Origin: Aquimarina latercula DSM 2041
GTDB lineage: Bacteria; Bacteroidota; Bacteroidia; Flavobacteriales; Flavobacteriaceae
NCBI RefSeq assembly: GCF_000430645.1
Contig: NZ_AUMK01000010.1
Coordinates: 248,001-312,000, forward strand
Direction: 5' to 3'
DNA length: 64,000 nucleotides
In this document: positions 45,148 through 55,681 of the stretch, in pieces
Position numbering within the stretch: position 1 is the first letter of the stretch
Layout of the letters: each line of letters opens with the position of its first letter
Translations under genes and position numbers: made by a program
Notes under the pieces: model-generated
The model's input: the letters and a program-made list of their open reading frames with translations, nothing else
What the model was told of the DNA's origin: nothing
Database searches by the model: none

Positions 45148-46422
45148 CTAGTTTCCGCCTTCTAAAGCTTTTAATTTATTTTTCATATCATCCGCTTTAG
45201 GATCATCTAGTTGATAGAAAATCTGCATTAACGTACGAACAGCTTCTACATTATCAGGTTTTGATTGTAGAGCTCCTTCCAAATAAGGAACAGCTTCTCT
45301 ATATAAATCTTGCTTTTGCTTTTTAAGAACATCAAATCTTTTATAATCTGCATTAGATCCACCAAGACTATTCATTTCTTCATTAAGAGCAGTTTCGCCA
45401 CTTAAAATAATAGCAGCAATATTTATTTGAGCAGAAGAATAATCAGGCTTGATCTCTAAAGCTTTCTTATAATACGTAATTGCTTGTTCATTATCTCCTA
45501 ATCGTGATGCACTTACACCTAAATTATATAACAAATTAGGATTCTCTGGATCGTTTGCAACTATTGCCTTCATTAACTCTTGGTATTTTTCTAAATTACC
45601 TAATTTGTAAAACATATTAGCCTCTTCTTGCATTAAAGCAGGATCATTAGGGTTTTGAGCCTTAGCAGATTCCATTGCCTTAATAGCCTCCTCATCTTTA
45701 CCTTGAGCTATATAAATAAGAGCTATATTTTTAGTTATTTCTGCTTGTCTTGATTTCGTTTTAGAAACTTCTGGTTTGATATGCGTTCCTGCTTTTACAG
45801 AAAAATCTCTTAATTCTTTTGAATCAAATGGATCTACTTCTCCTGTCTCTTTATTAGTTGCCATAAAACGTTCCTCAACTCCTTTATAACCAACTTCAAT
45901 TAATTCATTATAATACCTAAGTGCTGTATCATAATCCTTACCATTTACTGCATTAGAAGCAGCAAAATATAAATAAGACGTATCACTCTTTTTTGTCTTA
46001 TACCCTAAATACAGTTTATCAGCAGCATCTTTATTCTTACCTGCTTTCTGATCCGCCACCGCTTGTTCTACTAAAGACTGGCGCAAATTTTGTATTCCTG
46101 TATTAGCTTGAGTAGTATATTTTTTACTACCCGAAACTTCTTCAATTTCTAATACTTTAGTATAAGCATTGGCTGCCTGCTCAATTTTATCCAAAGACTT
46201 ATCGGATGATGCCGAAGAAACCTGTCCTTTTAGGAAATAATATTGTGCTTTCTGCTTATCATCTGCAGCTTCTAATTGCCCTTCAGCAGCTTTTAATGCA
46301 TCACTGGCAACTTCTAGATCACCAGATTTTAATGCTTTTTTAGCCGCATTTAGTGCTTTCTTTTGTGAAAATCCAATAGCACTGATAGTTAAAAAAAATG
46401 CTACGACAAATTTAGTTTTCAT
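45148..46422 (-). CDS. Exported TPR-repeat protein
   Basis: 424 residues from ATG 46422, which starts a Sec signal (Met-Lys-Thr-Lys-Phe, cleavage after Ile-Gly-Phe-Ser-Gln near 19); the longer frame runs into gyrA and is rejected. Several TPR units are visible (for example Asn-Leu-Leu-Tyr-Asn-Leu-Gly-Val-Ser-Ala-Ser-Arg-Leu-Gly-Asp and Ala-x-Thr-Tyr-Tyr-Lys-Lys-Ala-Leu-Glu-like). It probably acts as a periplasmic scaffold; partner unknown. It starts 25 bp after gyrA and is probably transcribed with it. Confidence 0.82.
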   Translation of the reverse strand: MKTKFVVAFFLTISAIGFSQKKALNAAKKALKSGDLEVASDALKAAEGQLEAADDKQKAQYYFLKGQVSSASSDKSLDKIEQAANAYTKVLEIEEVSGSKKYTTQANTGIQNLRQSLVEQAVADQKAGKNKDAADKLYLGYKTKKSDTSYLYFAASNAVNGKDYDTALRYYNELIEVGYKGVEERFMATNKETGEVDPFDSKELRDFSVKAGTHIKPEVSKTKSRQAEITKNIALIYIAQGKDEEAIKAMESAKAQNPNDPALMQEEANMFYKLGNLEKYQELMKAIVANDPENPNLLYNLGVSASRLGDNEQAITYYKKALEIKPDYSSAQINIAAIILSGETALNEEMNSLGGSNADYKRFDVLKKQKQDLYREAVPYLEGALQSKPDNVEAVRTLMQIFYQLDDPKADDMKNKLKALEGGN

Positions 46423-46447
46423 TACTTTTGTTTTTACGGGATTCTTT

Positions 46448-48997
46448 TTATTCTTCTTCTTCTGTTTTATCAATAGTTGTGCCATCATTAGCATCACTAT
46501 TATTTTGCAAAGATATATCAATTTCTTCAATATTTTCATCAATATCTTCAACATCGTCCTCTTCGTGCATAACTTTCGCTACCGCAGCAATAGAATCTTT
46601 GCCTTTTAAATTGATAAGACGAACTCCTTGCGTTGCACGTCCCATAACTCTAAGATCTTCTACAGAAAGTCGTATAGCAATACCTGATTTATTTATAATC
46701 ATCAGATCATCAGAGTCCGTAACATTTTTAATTGCTACTAATTCTCCAGTTTTATCTGTAACAGATATCGTTTTTACTCCTTTTCCTCCTCTATTAGTGA
46801 TTCTGTAGTCTTCTAATTTAGAACGCTTTCCATATCCGTTTTCAGAAACAACTAAAATGTTACTTTCCATGTCATTTACAGCAACCATTCCAATTACCTC
46901 ATCTTTATCATCAGCTAAGCGTATTCCTCTTACACCAGAAGCACCACGACCCATTGGTCTAGTTTTTTCTTCTTCGAAACGAATTGCTTTTCCGGATTTA
47001 ACAGCTAACATAACTTGACTTTTACCATCAGTTAATTTAGCTTCTAATAGTTCATCATTATCCTTAATAGTAATAGCATTAATACCATTTGTACGTGGTC
47101 TAGAATATTGTTCTAAAGAAGTCTTTTTTACCTGACCTTTTTTAGTTGCCATTATTACATAATGAGAATTAATATATTCCTCATCTTTTAAGTCCTGTGT
47201 ACAAATAAATGCTTTTACTTTATCATCATTTTCTATATTGATAAGATTTTGTATTGCTCTACCTTTTGAAGTCTTACTTCCTTCTGGTATTTCGTATACT
47301 CTCATCCAGAAACATTTTCCTTTTTGAGTAAAAAACAGCATATACTGATGATTTGTACCAACAAATAAATGCTCTAAGAAGTCTTCATTACGAGTTGTAC
47401 TTCCTTTCTGACCAACTCCTCCTCTATTCTGTTTTTTATACTCTGTTAGAGATGTCCTTTTAATATATCCTGCATGAGAAATAGTTATAACTACTTTCTC
47501 ATTAGGAATCATATCCTCTATACTTAGATCACCACCGGCATATTCTATTTGAGAACGACGTGCATCACCATACTTATCTTTAACCTCAAGAAGTTCTTCT
47601 TTAATGATATCCATTCGACGATCCTTTTTATCAAGAATATCCTTAAGATCTTCAATTGTTTTCATTAACTCATCATACTCCGCTCTTAATTTATCTTGCT
47701 CCAGACCTGTTAGCTGACGTAGACGCATCTCTACAATCGCTTTTGCCTGAATTTCTGATAATTTAAATCTAGTAATAAGCTTTTCTCTAGCCTCTTCTGC
47801 ATTAGAAGATGCTCTTATTAATTTAATTACTTCATCAATATTATCTGATGCTATAATTAATCCTTCTAGAATATGTGCTCTTTCTTCTGCCTTTCTTAAT
47901 TCATATCTCGTTCTTCGCACGACAACTTCATGTCTATGCTCTACAAAATGATGAATCATTTCTTTTACGTTCAACAACTGAGGTCTTCCTTTTACCAGTG
48001 CGATATTATTAACACTAAAAGAAGATTGTAATGCTGTATACTTATAAAGAAGATTAAGAACAATATTAGGTATCGCATCTCTTTTTAAAATATAAACGAT
48101 ACGCATTCCTTTTCTATCAGACTCATCTCTAATAGTTGAGATACCGTCTATTTTCTTATCATTTACAAGATCGGCAGTTTTCTTAATCATATCTGCCTTA
48201 TTCACCTGATAAGGAATTTCAGATACAATAATACACTCTCTTCCATTAACCTCTTCAAAACTAGCTTTGGCACGCATTACTATTCTACCTCTACCTGTTT
48301 TAAAAGCTTCTCTTACACCATCATAACCATAAATTATACCTCCTGTAGGAAAATCAGGAGCCTTAATATGCTGTATAAGTTCATCTATTTCAATATCATT
48401 ATTATTGATATATTCAATAGTTCCATCTACAACTTCGCTTAAATTATGAGGAGGCATGTTAGTTGCCATACCTACAGCAATACCTGATGCTCCATTAATT
48501 AACAATCCCGGAACCCTACTTGGTAATACTGTTGGTTCCTGTAGTGTATCATCAAAATTAAATGTATGATCTACAGTATCTTTTTCGATATCAGCAAGCA
48601 TATCTTCCGAAATCTTACGCATTCTTGCTTCTGTATATCGCATTGCTGCTGGACTATCTCCATCTACAGAACCAAAGTTACCTTGACCATCAACCAACAT
48701 ATAACGTAAACTCCACTCTTGAGCCATACGTACCATAGTATCATATACGGAAGTATCACCATGTGGGTGATATTTTCCAAGAACTTCTCCTACAATTCTC
48801 GCTGATTTCTTATGAGCACTACTAGCTTTAACGCCTAACTCATACATACCATATAGAACTCTCCTATGCACTGGCTTAAGACCATCTCTAACATCAGGAA
48901 GTGCACGTGATACAATCACCGACATCGAATAATCGATGTACGCAGACTTCATTTCATCCTCTATATTGATAGGTATTAGCTTTTCTCCTTCTGCCAT
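46448..48997 (-). CDS. gyrA: DNA gyrase subunit A
   Basis: 849 residues. The breakage-reunion domain has catalytic Tyr121 in Ala-Ala-Met-Arg-Tyr-Thr-Glu-Ala-Arg and the quinolone-region motif His-Pro-His-Gly-Asp-Thr82-Ser-Val-Tyr-Asp; the C-terminal beta-pinwheel carries the GyrA box as Gln-Asn-Arg-Gly-Gly-Val-Gly, the mark separating gyrase from topoisomerase IV. With GyrB it introduces negative supercoils. Thr stands where E. coli has Ser83, a residue that some wild-type bacteria also use. The acidic tail ends in a Glu run. Confidence 0.97.
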   Translation of the reverse strand: MAEGEKLIPINIEDEMKSAYIDYSMSVIVSRALPDVRDGLKPVHRRVLYGMYELGVKASSAHKKSARIVGEVLGKYHPHGDTSVYDTMVRMAQEWSLRYMLVDGQGNFGSVDGDSPAAMRYTEARMRKISEDMLADIEKDTVDHTFNFDDTLQEPTVLPSRVPGLLINGASGIAVGMATNMPPHNLSEVVDGTIEYINNNDIEIDELIQHIKAPDFPTGGIIYGYDGVREAFKTGRGRIVMRAKASFEEVNGRECIIVSEIPYQVNKADMIKKTADLVNDKKIDGISTIRDESDRKGMRIVYILKRDAIPNIVLNLLYKYTALQSSFSVNNIALVKGRPQLLNVKEMIHHFVEHRHEVVVRRTRYELRKAEERAHILEGLIIASDNIDEVIKLIRASSNAEEAREKLITRFKLSEIQAKAIVEMRLRQLTGLEQDKLRAEYDELMKTIEDLKDILDKKDRRMDIIKEELLEVKDKYGDARRSQIEYAGGDLSIEDMIPNEKVVITISHAGYIKRTSLTEYKKQNRGGVGQKGSTTRNEDFLEHLFVGTNHQYMLFFTQKGKCFWMRVYEIPEGSKTSKGRAIQNLINIENDDKVKAFICTQDLKDEEYINSHYVIMATKKGQVKKTSLEQYSRPRTNGINAITIKDNDELLEAKLTDGKSQVMLAVKSGKAIRFEEEKTRPMGRGASGVRGIRLADDKDEVIGMVAVNDMESNILVVSENGYGKRSKLEDYRITNRGGKGVKTISVTDKTGELVAIKNVTDSDDLMIINKSGIAIRLSVEDLRVMGRATQGVRLINLKGKDSIAAVAKVMHEEDDVEDIDENIEEIDISLQNNSDANDGTTIDKTEEEE

Positions 48998-49387
48998 AAA
49001 AATTATTTTATTCTAAAATTGATTTTATTTAACGCGCTAATTTAAGTAAATTAAGACGGTTTTAACAGGCAATACCCTTCCTAATATACGTAATTTATTA
49101 ACAACTTAAACGACCAATTTGGTTAATAAGTCTATAAATATAGATTTTGATTATTAATGCATTTTTTGTCTATTTACTCAAAAATCTGAATACCCAAGAT
49201 TATATTTACTAAATTTCGAGGGAGATTTTAATTTTATTTTTAGACTTACTGAAAATATGACATTAAGGGCTATTATGTCAGCTTTCCTGTTAATGATGGT
49301 TAAAAGGAATAGTTTTTGTCAGTTTAATTTTAAAAAATTACTATATTTAGTAATAAAGAAATACAGAAAAAGAAAGAAACTAATTAT
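48998..49387. other. Divergent intergenic region gyrA-clpC
   Basis: 390 bases without a supported gene. It must hold the promoters of gyrA (leftward) and clpC (rightward). No inverted repeat of note was found, so a CtsR/HrcA-type operator for clpC is not evident. Confidence 0.55.
49315..49349 (+). promoter_or_regulatory. Candidate Bacteroidota-type promoter of clpC
   Basis: TTTG at 49315-49318 and TATATTTA at 49342-49349 approximate the -33 TTTG / -7 TAnnTTTG elements of the primary sigma factor, but the 23-nt gap is at the long end and the last base differs. It ends 38 bp before the clpC ATG. Confidence 0.3.
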
Positions 49388-51943
49388 ATGGATGATAATT
49401 TTTCACCAAGAGTCAAAGATGTAATTGCATACAGTAAAGAGGAAGCACTTCGTTTAGGGCACGACTTTATTGGTACAGAACATCTTATGTTGGGACTATT
49501 ACGTGATGGAAGTGGAAAAGCAATTAGTATACTTGATGCGTTAGATATTGATTTAACAAATTTGAGAAGAAAAGTTGAAATTCTCAGCCCCGCAAATCCT
49601 AATGTAGCAGTTGCTACAAATGAAAAAAAGAATTTACACCTAACTAGACAAGCAGAAAGAGCCCTTAAAACAACTTTTTTAGAAGCAAAATTGTTTCAGA
49701 GCTCCTCTATTAATACTGCACATCTATTACTGTGCATTTTACGTAACGAAAACGATCCAACTACCAAACTTTTAAACAAGCTTAAGGTAGATTATGATAA
49801 TGTTAAAGATCAATTTAAATTTATGATTGCTAACGAAGAAGAATTTATAGAAAACCCAAAAGCCGAATCATTTTCTGATGATGATGATATGGCTGGAGAC
49901 ACTTCAAAAGAGAATCCATTTAATTCTCCAACTGGTGGTGCTAAAACTAACAAAAAATCTAAGACTCCTGTATTAGACAATTTCGGAAGAGATTTAACTG
50001 CAATGGCAGAAGAAGGGAAACTAGACCCAGTTGTTGGAAGAACAAAAGAAATAGAACGTGTTTCTCAAATATTAAGTAGAAGAAAGAAAAACAATCCTCT
50101 ACTAATTGGAGAACCTGGAGTTGGAAAATCTGCTATAGCGGAAGGTTTAGCTCTAAGAATCGTTAAAAGAAAAGTTTCTAGGATTTTATTTGACAAAAGA
50201 GTTGTTACTTTAGATCTAGCTAGTTTAGTAGCTGGAACAAAATACAGAGGACAATTCGAGGAACGAATGAAAGCTGTAATGAATGAGTTAGAAAAGAATG
50301 ATGATATTATTCTTTTCATTGATGAAATTCATACCATTGTAGGTGCCGGTGGAGCAACTGGTAGTTTAGATGCCTCTAACATGTTTAAACCTGCCTTAGC
50401 TAGAGGTGAAATTCAATGTATTGGTGCTACTACATTAGATGAGTACAGACAATATATTGAAAAAGATGGTGCATTAGAAAGACGTTTTCAAAAGGTTATA
50501 GTTGAACCAACTAACATTGAGGAAACTATAGAAATCCTAAACAACATCAAAGAAAAATATGAAGAACATCATAATGTAAGTTATACTGATGAAGCAATTC
50601 AAGCATGTGTAAAGCTTACCAATAGATATATGACTGATCGGTTTTTACCGGACAAAGCCATAGATGCTTTGGATGAAGCTGGATCTAGAGTTCATATTAC
50701 AAATATTGATGTTCCTAAGAAAATCTTGGATTTAGAGAAAAAGCTTGAAGAAGTACGGGAGTTAAAAAATAGCGTAGTCAAAAAGCAGAAATATGAAGAA
50801 GCTGCTAAATTAAGAGATGATGAAAAAAATCTTGAAAAAGAATTAAGTCAAGCTCAAGAGCAATGGGAAAAAGATTCTAAACTACATAAAGAAACTGTAG
50901 ACGAAGAAAATGTTGCTGATGTAGTTTCTATGATGACAGGAATCCCGGTTAATAGAATCGCTCAAACCGAAAGCAATAAACTTGCCGAACTACCAAATCT
51001 TATAAAAGGCAAAGTCATCGGTCAAGACGAAGCTGTATCTAAGGTAGTTAAAGCAATACAACGTAATAGAGCAGGGCTTAAAGATCCTAATAAACCTATT
51101 GGATCCTTTATATTTCTAGGCCAAACTGGTGTTGGAAAAACGCAATTAGCCAAGGTACTCGCAAGAGAACTTTTTGACAGTGAAGATACGCTAATACGTA
51201 TTGACATGAGTGAATATATGGAAAAGTTTGCGGTCTCTAGATTAATAGGAGCACCTCCAGGATATGTGGGTTATGAAGAAGGTGGACAACTTACCGAAAA
51301 AGTAAGAAGAAAACCGTACGCTGTTATTCTATTAGATGAAATTGAAAAAGCACATCCTGACGTATTCAACATGATGCTCCAAGTATTAGATGACGGATAC
51401 CTAACAGATAGCCTTGGTCGAAAAATTGATTTCAGAAATGCGATCATTATAATGACTTCTAATATTGGTGCACGTAAACTAAAAGATTTTGGACAAGGTG
51501 TTGGTTTTGGGACTAGTGCCAAGAAGACTCAATCAGATAGTTACGCCAAAGGAGTTATTGAGAATGCTTTAAAGAAAGCTTTTGCTCCAGAATTCCTGAA
51601 TAGAGTTGATGATGTTATTGTATTCAACGCGCTTGAACGTGAGGATATCCATAAAATTATTGACATAGAATTAGAAAAACTTTACGGAAGAATTAAAGGT
51701 CTTGGATATGATCTATCTCTAAGTGAAAAAGCTAAGGATTATATTACGGAAAAAGGATTTGACAAACAATATGGAGCAAGACCATTAAAAAGAGCTATTC
51801 AAAAATATATTGAAGACGCTTTAGCTGAGGAAATTATTAGCGCTCAGCTACAAGAAGGAGACAGTATATTTATGGATCTTGATGATGATTCCAATGAATT
51901 GACTATAAAAATAAAGAAAGCTGAAGAGTCGACAGAATCTTAG
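49388..51943 (+). CDS. clpC: ClpC-type Clp protease ATPase subunit
   Basis: 851 residues. Clp N repeats to ~145, an acidic/polar linker, D1 with Gly-Glu-Pro-Gly-Val-Gly-Lys-Ser and Ile-Asp-Glu-Ile-His, a UVR-type helix (Lys-Tyr-Glu-Glu-Ala-Ala-Lys-Leu-Arg-Asp) characteristic of ClpC, and D2 with Gly-Gln-Thr-Gly-Val-Gly-Lys-Thr and Leu-Asp-Glu-Ile-Glu-Lys. The Gly-Val-Gly-Phe-Gly loop is of the ClpP-binding IGF/VGF type, so it should feed ClpP, unlike the ClpV at 35177. Monocistronic with its own terminator. Confidence 0.94.
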   Translation: MDDNFSPRVKDVIAYSKEEALRLGHDFIGTEHLMLGLLRDGSGKAISILDALDIDLTNLRRKVEILSPANPNVAVATNEKKNLHLTRQAERALKTTFLEAKLFQSSSINTAHLLLCILRNENDPTTKLLNKLKVDYDNVKDQFKFMIANEEEFIENPKAESFSDDDDMAGDTSKENPFNSPTGGAKTNKKSKTPVLDNFGRDLTAMAEEGKLDPVVGRTKEIERVSQILSRRKKNNPLLIGEPGVGKSAIAEGLALRIVKRKVSRILFDKRVVTLDLASLVAGTKYRGQFEERMKAVMNELEKNDDIILFIDEIHTIVGAGGATGSLDASNMFKPALARGEIQCIGATTLDEYRQYIEKDGALERRFQKVIVEPTNIEETIEILNNIKEKYEEHHNVSYTDEAIQACVKLTNRYMTDRFLPDKAIDALDEAGSRVHITNIDVPKKILDLEKKLEEVRELKNSVVKKQKYEEAAKLRDDEKNLEKELSQAQEQWEKDSKLHKETVDEENVADVVSMMTGIPVNRIAQTESNKLAELPNLIKGKVIGQDEAVSKVVKAIQRNRAGLKDPNKPIGSFIFLGQTGVGKTQLAKVLARELFDSEDTLIRIDMSEYMEKFAVSRLIGAPPGYVGYEEGGQLTEKVRRKPYAVILLDEIEKAHPDVFNMMLQVLDDGYLTDSLGRKIDFRNAIIIMTSNIGARKLKDFGQGVGFGTSAKKTQSDSYAKGVIENALKKAFAPEFLNRVDDVIVFNALEREDIHKIIDIELEKLYGRIKGLGYDLSLSEKAKDYITEKGFDKQYGARPLKRAIQKYIEDALAEEIISAQLQEGDSIFMDLDDDSNELTIKIKKAEESTES

Positions 51944-51965
51944 GTTACAATTAAAAATTATTTAT

Positions 51966-52008
51966 AAAAAAAAACTCTGGTATAATAGATATATCAGAGT
52001 TTTTTTTA
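51966..52008 (+). terminator. Rho-independent terminator of clpC
   Basis: AAAACTCTGGTATA pairs with TATATCAGAGTTTT (one G-U pair) around a short loop, followed by a T run. Confidence 0.85.
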
Positions 52009-52211
52009 TGAATAATTACAACATAGCTAACTAACTTCTATCAAACAAAATCAATTAAAAAACCAGCACGTTCTTAAGGAGATACAAGAAGTTCACCTGA
52101 AGAACAAATTAGAAACAAAATGACAAGGGAAAAATCCCAAATAAAATTAAAAAACACTTACTTTTTAATTTCTGAAAATATATATTTGCTCTACCTAAAA
52201 AATACCCCAAA

Positions 52212-52598
52212 ATGATTACTTCCTATTTATTGGATTTTGGTCTTATAGAAATATTCGAAGACTATATAAAGGTTACTATAAACGAAGGCGTAACAGTATC
52301 ACCAGAGCACAACGATGTTCTTTTAGAAATGGTAGAAAAACACTATAAGAATAAAGCTTTCTTATACTTAACACATCGAATCAATTCTTATTCAGTAAAT
52401 CCTACCATATACCTAGAAACTGCTAAAATTGAAAACTTAATCGGTTTCGCAGTTGTGTCAGATAACCCCATTCAAATAAAACAAACAAAACTTGAAAAAG
52501 CCTTCTTCAGTAAAGAGCTTAGACGTTTTGATGATATAGAATCTGCGCTACAATGGAAAAATGAATTACTAGATAAATACGAAAAATCATTTTACTAA
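52212..52598 (+). CDS. SpoIIAA/STAS-like small protein (paralogue 1 of 3)
   Basis: 128 residues, soluble. Pattern Leu-Asp-Phe-Gly-x-x-Glu-Ile, Thr-Ile-Asn-Glu-Gly-Val-Thr-Val, Phe-Leu-Tyr-Leu-Thr-His-Arg-Ile-Asn-Ser-Tyr, Gly-Phe-Ala-Val-Val-Ser and a C-terminal Ala-Leu-Gln-Trp-Lys helix fits the SpoIIAA-like/STAS layout of alternating strands and helices. The family is common in Flavobacteriia with no known role. First of three tandem paralogues, with ~110 and ~50 bp between them. Confidence 0.62.
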   Translation: MITSYLLDFGLIEIFEDYIKVTINEGVTVSPEHNDVLLEMVEKHYKNKAFLYLTHRINSYSVNPTIYLETAKIENLIGFAVVSDNPIQIKQTKLEKAFFSKELRRFDDIESALQWKNELLDKYEKSFY

Positions 52599-52711
52599 AA
52601 TTTCCCCGAAGATACATTGGGTAGTTAAATTTTAATTTTTAAAAACAATACTTTTATTGTAACTTAATGGAAAATTAACCATACTTAAATAATAGTATCG
52701 TTTTACCTAAA

Positions 52712-53083
52712 ATGTCAAAACACTATGATTTAGGTTTCGCTTTGGTGGAAATCCGGGAAGATTATTTAAAAAACACCATTTCAGAAGGGTTTTTAGTTAT
52801 GCCAAGACATAACAAACTACTATTGGAATTTGTAACAAAATACTTCAAGGATAAACCGTTTGTGTATATTTCTAACAGAGTTAACACATACGCAGTTGAC
52901 CCCACAGTTTACCATGAAACTACCAAGATAGATACCCTTGTTGGTATTGCAGTGGTATCTAAAAATCATAGACAAAAAAAATTAACAGAACTCGAAAGTA
53001 AATTTTTCGAAAAGAAACTGAAGTATTTCTCCAGTATCGACAATGCTTTAGAGTGGAAAAATGAAATATTAAAAAAGGAATAA
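52712..53083 (+). CDS. SpoIIAA/STAS-like small protein (paralogue 2 of 3)
   Basis: 123 residues, clearly related to its neighbours over the full length: Leu-Gly-Phe-Ala-Leu-Val-Glu-Ile, Phe-Val-Tyr-Ile-Ser-Asn-Arg-Val-Asn-Thr-Tyr-Ala-Val-Asp-Pro, Gly-Ile-Ala-Val-Val-Ser. The His of the Thr-His-Arg motif in paralogues 1 and 3 is Asn here, a difference that could matter if that His is functional. Function unknown. Confidence 0.62.
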   Translation: MSKHYDLGFALVEIREDYLKNTISEGFLVMPRHNKLLLEFVTKYFKDKPFVYISNRVNTYAVDPTVYHETTKIDTLVGIAVVSKNHRQKKLTELESKFFEKKLKYFSSIDNALEWKNEILKKE

Positions 53084-53134
53084 ATTTTATTAAATACTTT
53101 TATCCTTGTTAAACCCAACATCTAAACTCCCCCA

Positions 53135-53551
53135 ATGATTAGATCATATAATTTAGATTTTTGTAAACTGGATATTTATCATAACTACATGATTGCGGTT
53201 ATGAATGAAGGAATAGTGGTATGTACTTTAAAAAATTCAATTCTCATTAAAATAGCAGAGAAACATTTTAAAAAAACACCTTTTGTTTATATAACCCATA
53301 GAGTTCATTCCTATGCTGTAGACCCTATTATTTATATAAAAACTGCCGAAGTCACCAATCTTATGGGGTTTGCAGTTGTATCCAATGATCCAAAACAAAA
53401 GACACTAACTAGTTACGAAAAGTCTTTTTTTAAAAAAGATTTTAAACAATTTGAAAATTTAGAATCTGCACTAACTTGGAAAGATGAAATTCTAGGACAA
53501 AAAAAAGAAGATCTACTATTAATAGACCAACAAAAAAAGAGCACCAATTAA
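53135..53551 (+). CDS. SpoIIAA/STAS-like small protein (paralogue 3 of 3)
   Basis: 138 residues, same family: Val-Met-Asn-Glu-Gly-Ile-Val-Val, Phe-Val-Tyr-Ile-Thr-His-Arg-Val-His-Ser-Tyr-Ala-Val-Asp-Pro, Gly-Phe-Ala-Val-Val-Ser. It has a longer Lys/Gln-rich tail, whose codons overlap the left arm of the downstream terminator. Confidence 0.62.
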   Translation: MIRSYNLDFCKLDIYHNYMIAVMNEGIVVCTLKNSILIKIAEKHFKKTPFVYITHRVHSYAVDPIIYIKTAEVTNLMGFAVVSNDPKQKTLTSYEKSFFKKDFKQFENLESALTWKDEILGQKKEDLLLIDQQKKSTN

Positions 53552-53570
53552 AACAATTGATGCTCTTTTT
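53534..53570. terminator. Terminator between paralogue 3 and rny
   Basis: AAAAAGAGCACCAATT against AATTGATGCTCTTTTT with one mismatch and a 5-nt loop; lies between convergent genes and overlaps the end of the plus-strand gene. Confidence 0.8.
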
Positions 53571-53586
53571 AACATAAAACTTTTTT

Positions 53587-55152
53587 CTACTTTGCTATAT
53601 TAACTGCCCTAGTCTCTCTGATCACAGTAATTTTTACTTGACCAGGATATGTCATATCTGTTTGTATTTTTTGAGAAATTTCAAATGATAAACTAGCCGC
53701 TCTTTCGTCATTCACTTTCTCACTTTCAACAATAACTCTTAGCTCTCTACCAGCTTGAATAGCATATGCTTTTTTAACTCCATTAAATCCAAACGCTATA
53801 TCTTCTAAATCTTTTAATCTTTGTATATAAGAATCTAAAACCTGACGACGCGCTCCAGGCCTTGCTCCACTAATTGCATCACAAACCTGAACTATTGGAG
53901 AAATAAGTGCATTCATTTCTATTTCATCATGGTGTGCCCCTATTGCATTACACACATCTGGTTTCTCTCCATACTTCTCTGCCCACTGCATTCCTAAAAT
54001 AGCATGTGGAACTTCTGTTTCCGTATCTGGAACTTTACCTATATCATGTAACAACCCAGCCCTTTTAGCTAATTTAGGGTTTAGACCTAACTCAGAAGCC
54101 ATTACTCCACATAGTTTGGCAACCTCTCTTGAATGTTGTAAAAGATTTTGACCATAAGAAGAACGATACTTCATTCTACCCACCGTTTTAATCAGTTCTG
54201 GATGCAACCCATGAATACCAAGATCAATAACGGTTCTTTTACCGACTTCTATAATCTCTTCATCAATTTGTTTTCTAGTCTTCTTTACTATTTCCTCAAT
54301 ACGTGCCGGATGTATTCTACCATCCGTTACTAATTTATGAAGTGAAAGACGTGCTACTTCTCGTCTTACAGAATCAAAACAAGATAATATAATAGCTTCT
54401 GGAGTATCATCTACTATGATTTCTACACCTGTAGCAGCTTCTATTGCTCTAATATTTCTTCCTTCTCGTCCAATAATTCGACCTTTTACATCATCACTCT
54501 CAATATTAAATACGGAAACACAATTTTCTACAGCTTCCTCTGTTCCAATTCGTTGAATAGTATTTATTATTACTTTTTTAGCCTCTTGTTGTGCAGTAAG
54601 CTTAGCTTCTTCAATAGTATCCTGAATCAGAGCCATAGAATCAGTTTTTGCTTGCTCTTTTAAAGACTCTACAAGTTGATCCTTAGCTTCTTCTGCAGAC
54701 AATCCAGATATCACTTCTAATTGCTGCACCTGACTTTTATGAAGTTTCTTCAATTCACTTTGCTTCTTTTCAAGGTAATCATTACGATGATTATAATCCT
54801 TAACCTTCTGGTCCAATTCGGCATTAAGCTTCTTACCTTTAGATAATTCATTAGAAACCTGGGATTCTTTATCCCTTGTTCTTTTTTCTGCCTCAGCCAT
54901 CTTTTTATCTCGAGACAGAATCACTTTTTCGTGCTCAGATTTTAATTCGATAAACTTTTCTTTAGCCTGAAGTATTTTATCTTTCTTAATTGTCTCTCCT
55001 TCACTCTTTGCCTCTCTTATAATACTTTGAGAAGTTTTCTTAGCGCTTTTGATAATTTCTGAAGCTTTATTGCGCTCTAATACCTTAGCAATGACAAAGC
55101 CAATCACTAATCCCGCAACTGCCGCAATAATCAAAAATATAATATTATCCAT
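53587..55152 (-). CDS. rny: Ribonuclease Y
   Basis: 521 residues. An N-terminal membrane helix (~3-23), a long charged coiled coil to ~185, a KH domain with [11 protein letters not shown] and an HD domain with His-Ser-Arg-Glu-Val and Leu-Leu-His-Asp-Ile-Gly-Lys. This is the domain order of RNase Y, a membrane-tethered endoribonuclease that starts mRNA decay. The 6S-like RNA gene lies directly upstream on the same strand. Confidence 0.96.
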   Translation of the reverse strand: MDNIIFLIIAAVAGLVIGFVIAKVLERNKASEIIKSAKKTSQSIIREAKSEGETIKKDKILQAKEKFIELKSEHEKVILSRDKKMAEAEKRTRDKESQVSNELSKGKKLNAELDQKVKDYNHRNDYLEKKQSELKKLHKSQVQQLEVISGLSAEEAKDQLVESLKEQAKTDSMALIQDTIEEAKLTAQQEAKKVIINTIQRIGTEEAVENCVSVFNIESDDVKGRIIGREGRNIRAIEAATGVEIIVDDTPEAIILSCFDSVRREVARLSLHKLVTDGRIHPARIEEIVKKTRKQIDEEIIEVGKRTVIDLGIHGLHPELIKTVGRMKYRSSYGQNLLQHSREVAKLCGVMASELGLNPKLAKRAGLLHDIGKVPDTETEVPHAILGMQWAEKYGEKPDVCNAIGAHHDEIEMNALISPIVQVCDAISGARPGARRQVLDSYIQRLKDLEDIAFGFNGVKKAYAIQAGRELRVIVESEKVNDERAASLSFEISQKIQTDMTYPGQVKITVIRETRAVNIAK

Positions 55153-55175
55153 AATCCTAGTTAGTGTTTATATAT

Positions 55176-55357
55176 AAAAAAAGCCTGCACTAGTTTGGGT
55201 TTTGTATAAACTCTGTAAAAACAGGTTTAGGGCTAACAAGCTGATCAAGGATCCGTGACACTGAAAAATCAGCACGGCTTGCTTTTACAACTTAAACTCA
55301 CCCTTTTTAAAATAATTCTTGTTGAGTTTATCAAAAAATAATAACTAGTGCAGGCAG
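55176..55357 (-). ncRNA. ssrS: 6S-type regulatory RNA (6S-Flavo-like)
   Basis: On the minus strand, GCCTGCACTAGTT (55355-55343) and AACTAGTGCAGGC (55195-55183) form a perfect 13-bp closing stem around ~145 nt, followed by a T run (55182-55176) that makes it its own terminator. A 6S RNA is a long interrupted hairpin that sequesters RNA polymerase, and its gene commonly lies next to zapA, as here (26 bp downstream of zapA). No coding frame is present. I identify it from shape and neighbourhood, not from a covariance model. Confidence 0.75.
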
Positions 55358-55382
55358 TAACCTTATTTATTTTAATGAACGT

Positions 55383-55673
55383 CTAAGATAGATGATCTTG
55401 TAACAAATCATTTAGAGCACCTAATCTGCCCAAAACATTTATTTCATCACTATCTTTATCTATAACCTTTTGTTCTACTTGTGCAGCAAACTGTAAAGCG
55501 CACATCGCCAATACATCTTGCTTATCTCTCACCGCATAACTTTGCTCAAACTGTTTAATCATGGCCTCAATCTTTTTAGCTGCCTTACGTAACCCCTCTT
55601 CTTGATCAGGATTTATCGTTAATGGATATACTCTATCCGCAACCGAAAGTTTGATTTTTAATTTATCCGCCAT
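55383..55673 (-). CDS. zapA: Cell division protein ZapA
   Basis: 96 residues from ATG 55673 (Met-Ala-Asp-Lys-Leu-Lys-Ile); the 11-codon upstream extension overlaps the neighbour and is rejected. An N-terminal strand region (Ile-Lys-Leu-Ser-Val-Ala-Asp-Arg-Val-Tyr-Pro-Leu) and a long C-terminal helix with Ala-Leu-Gln-Phe-Ala match ZapA, which binds and cross-links FtsZ filaments. Cotranscribed with the coiled-coil protein 8 bp upstream. Confidence 0.86.
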   Translation of the reverse strand: MADKLKIKLSVADRVYPLTINPDQEEGLRKAAKKIEAMIKQFEQSYAVRDKQDVLAMCALQFAAQVEQKVIDKDSDEINVLGRLGALNDLLQDHLS

Positions 55674-55681
55674 AGTATTAA

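Noticed and set aside
46428..46808. Plus-strand frame opposite the gyrA 3' end
   Set aside because: Ser/Phe-rich mirror of the acidic GyrA tail; not a gene.
46448..48997. Thr82 of GyrA as a quinolone-resistance mutation
   Set aside because: Thr occurs at this position in wild-type GyrA of other bacteria; no comparison strain is available here.
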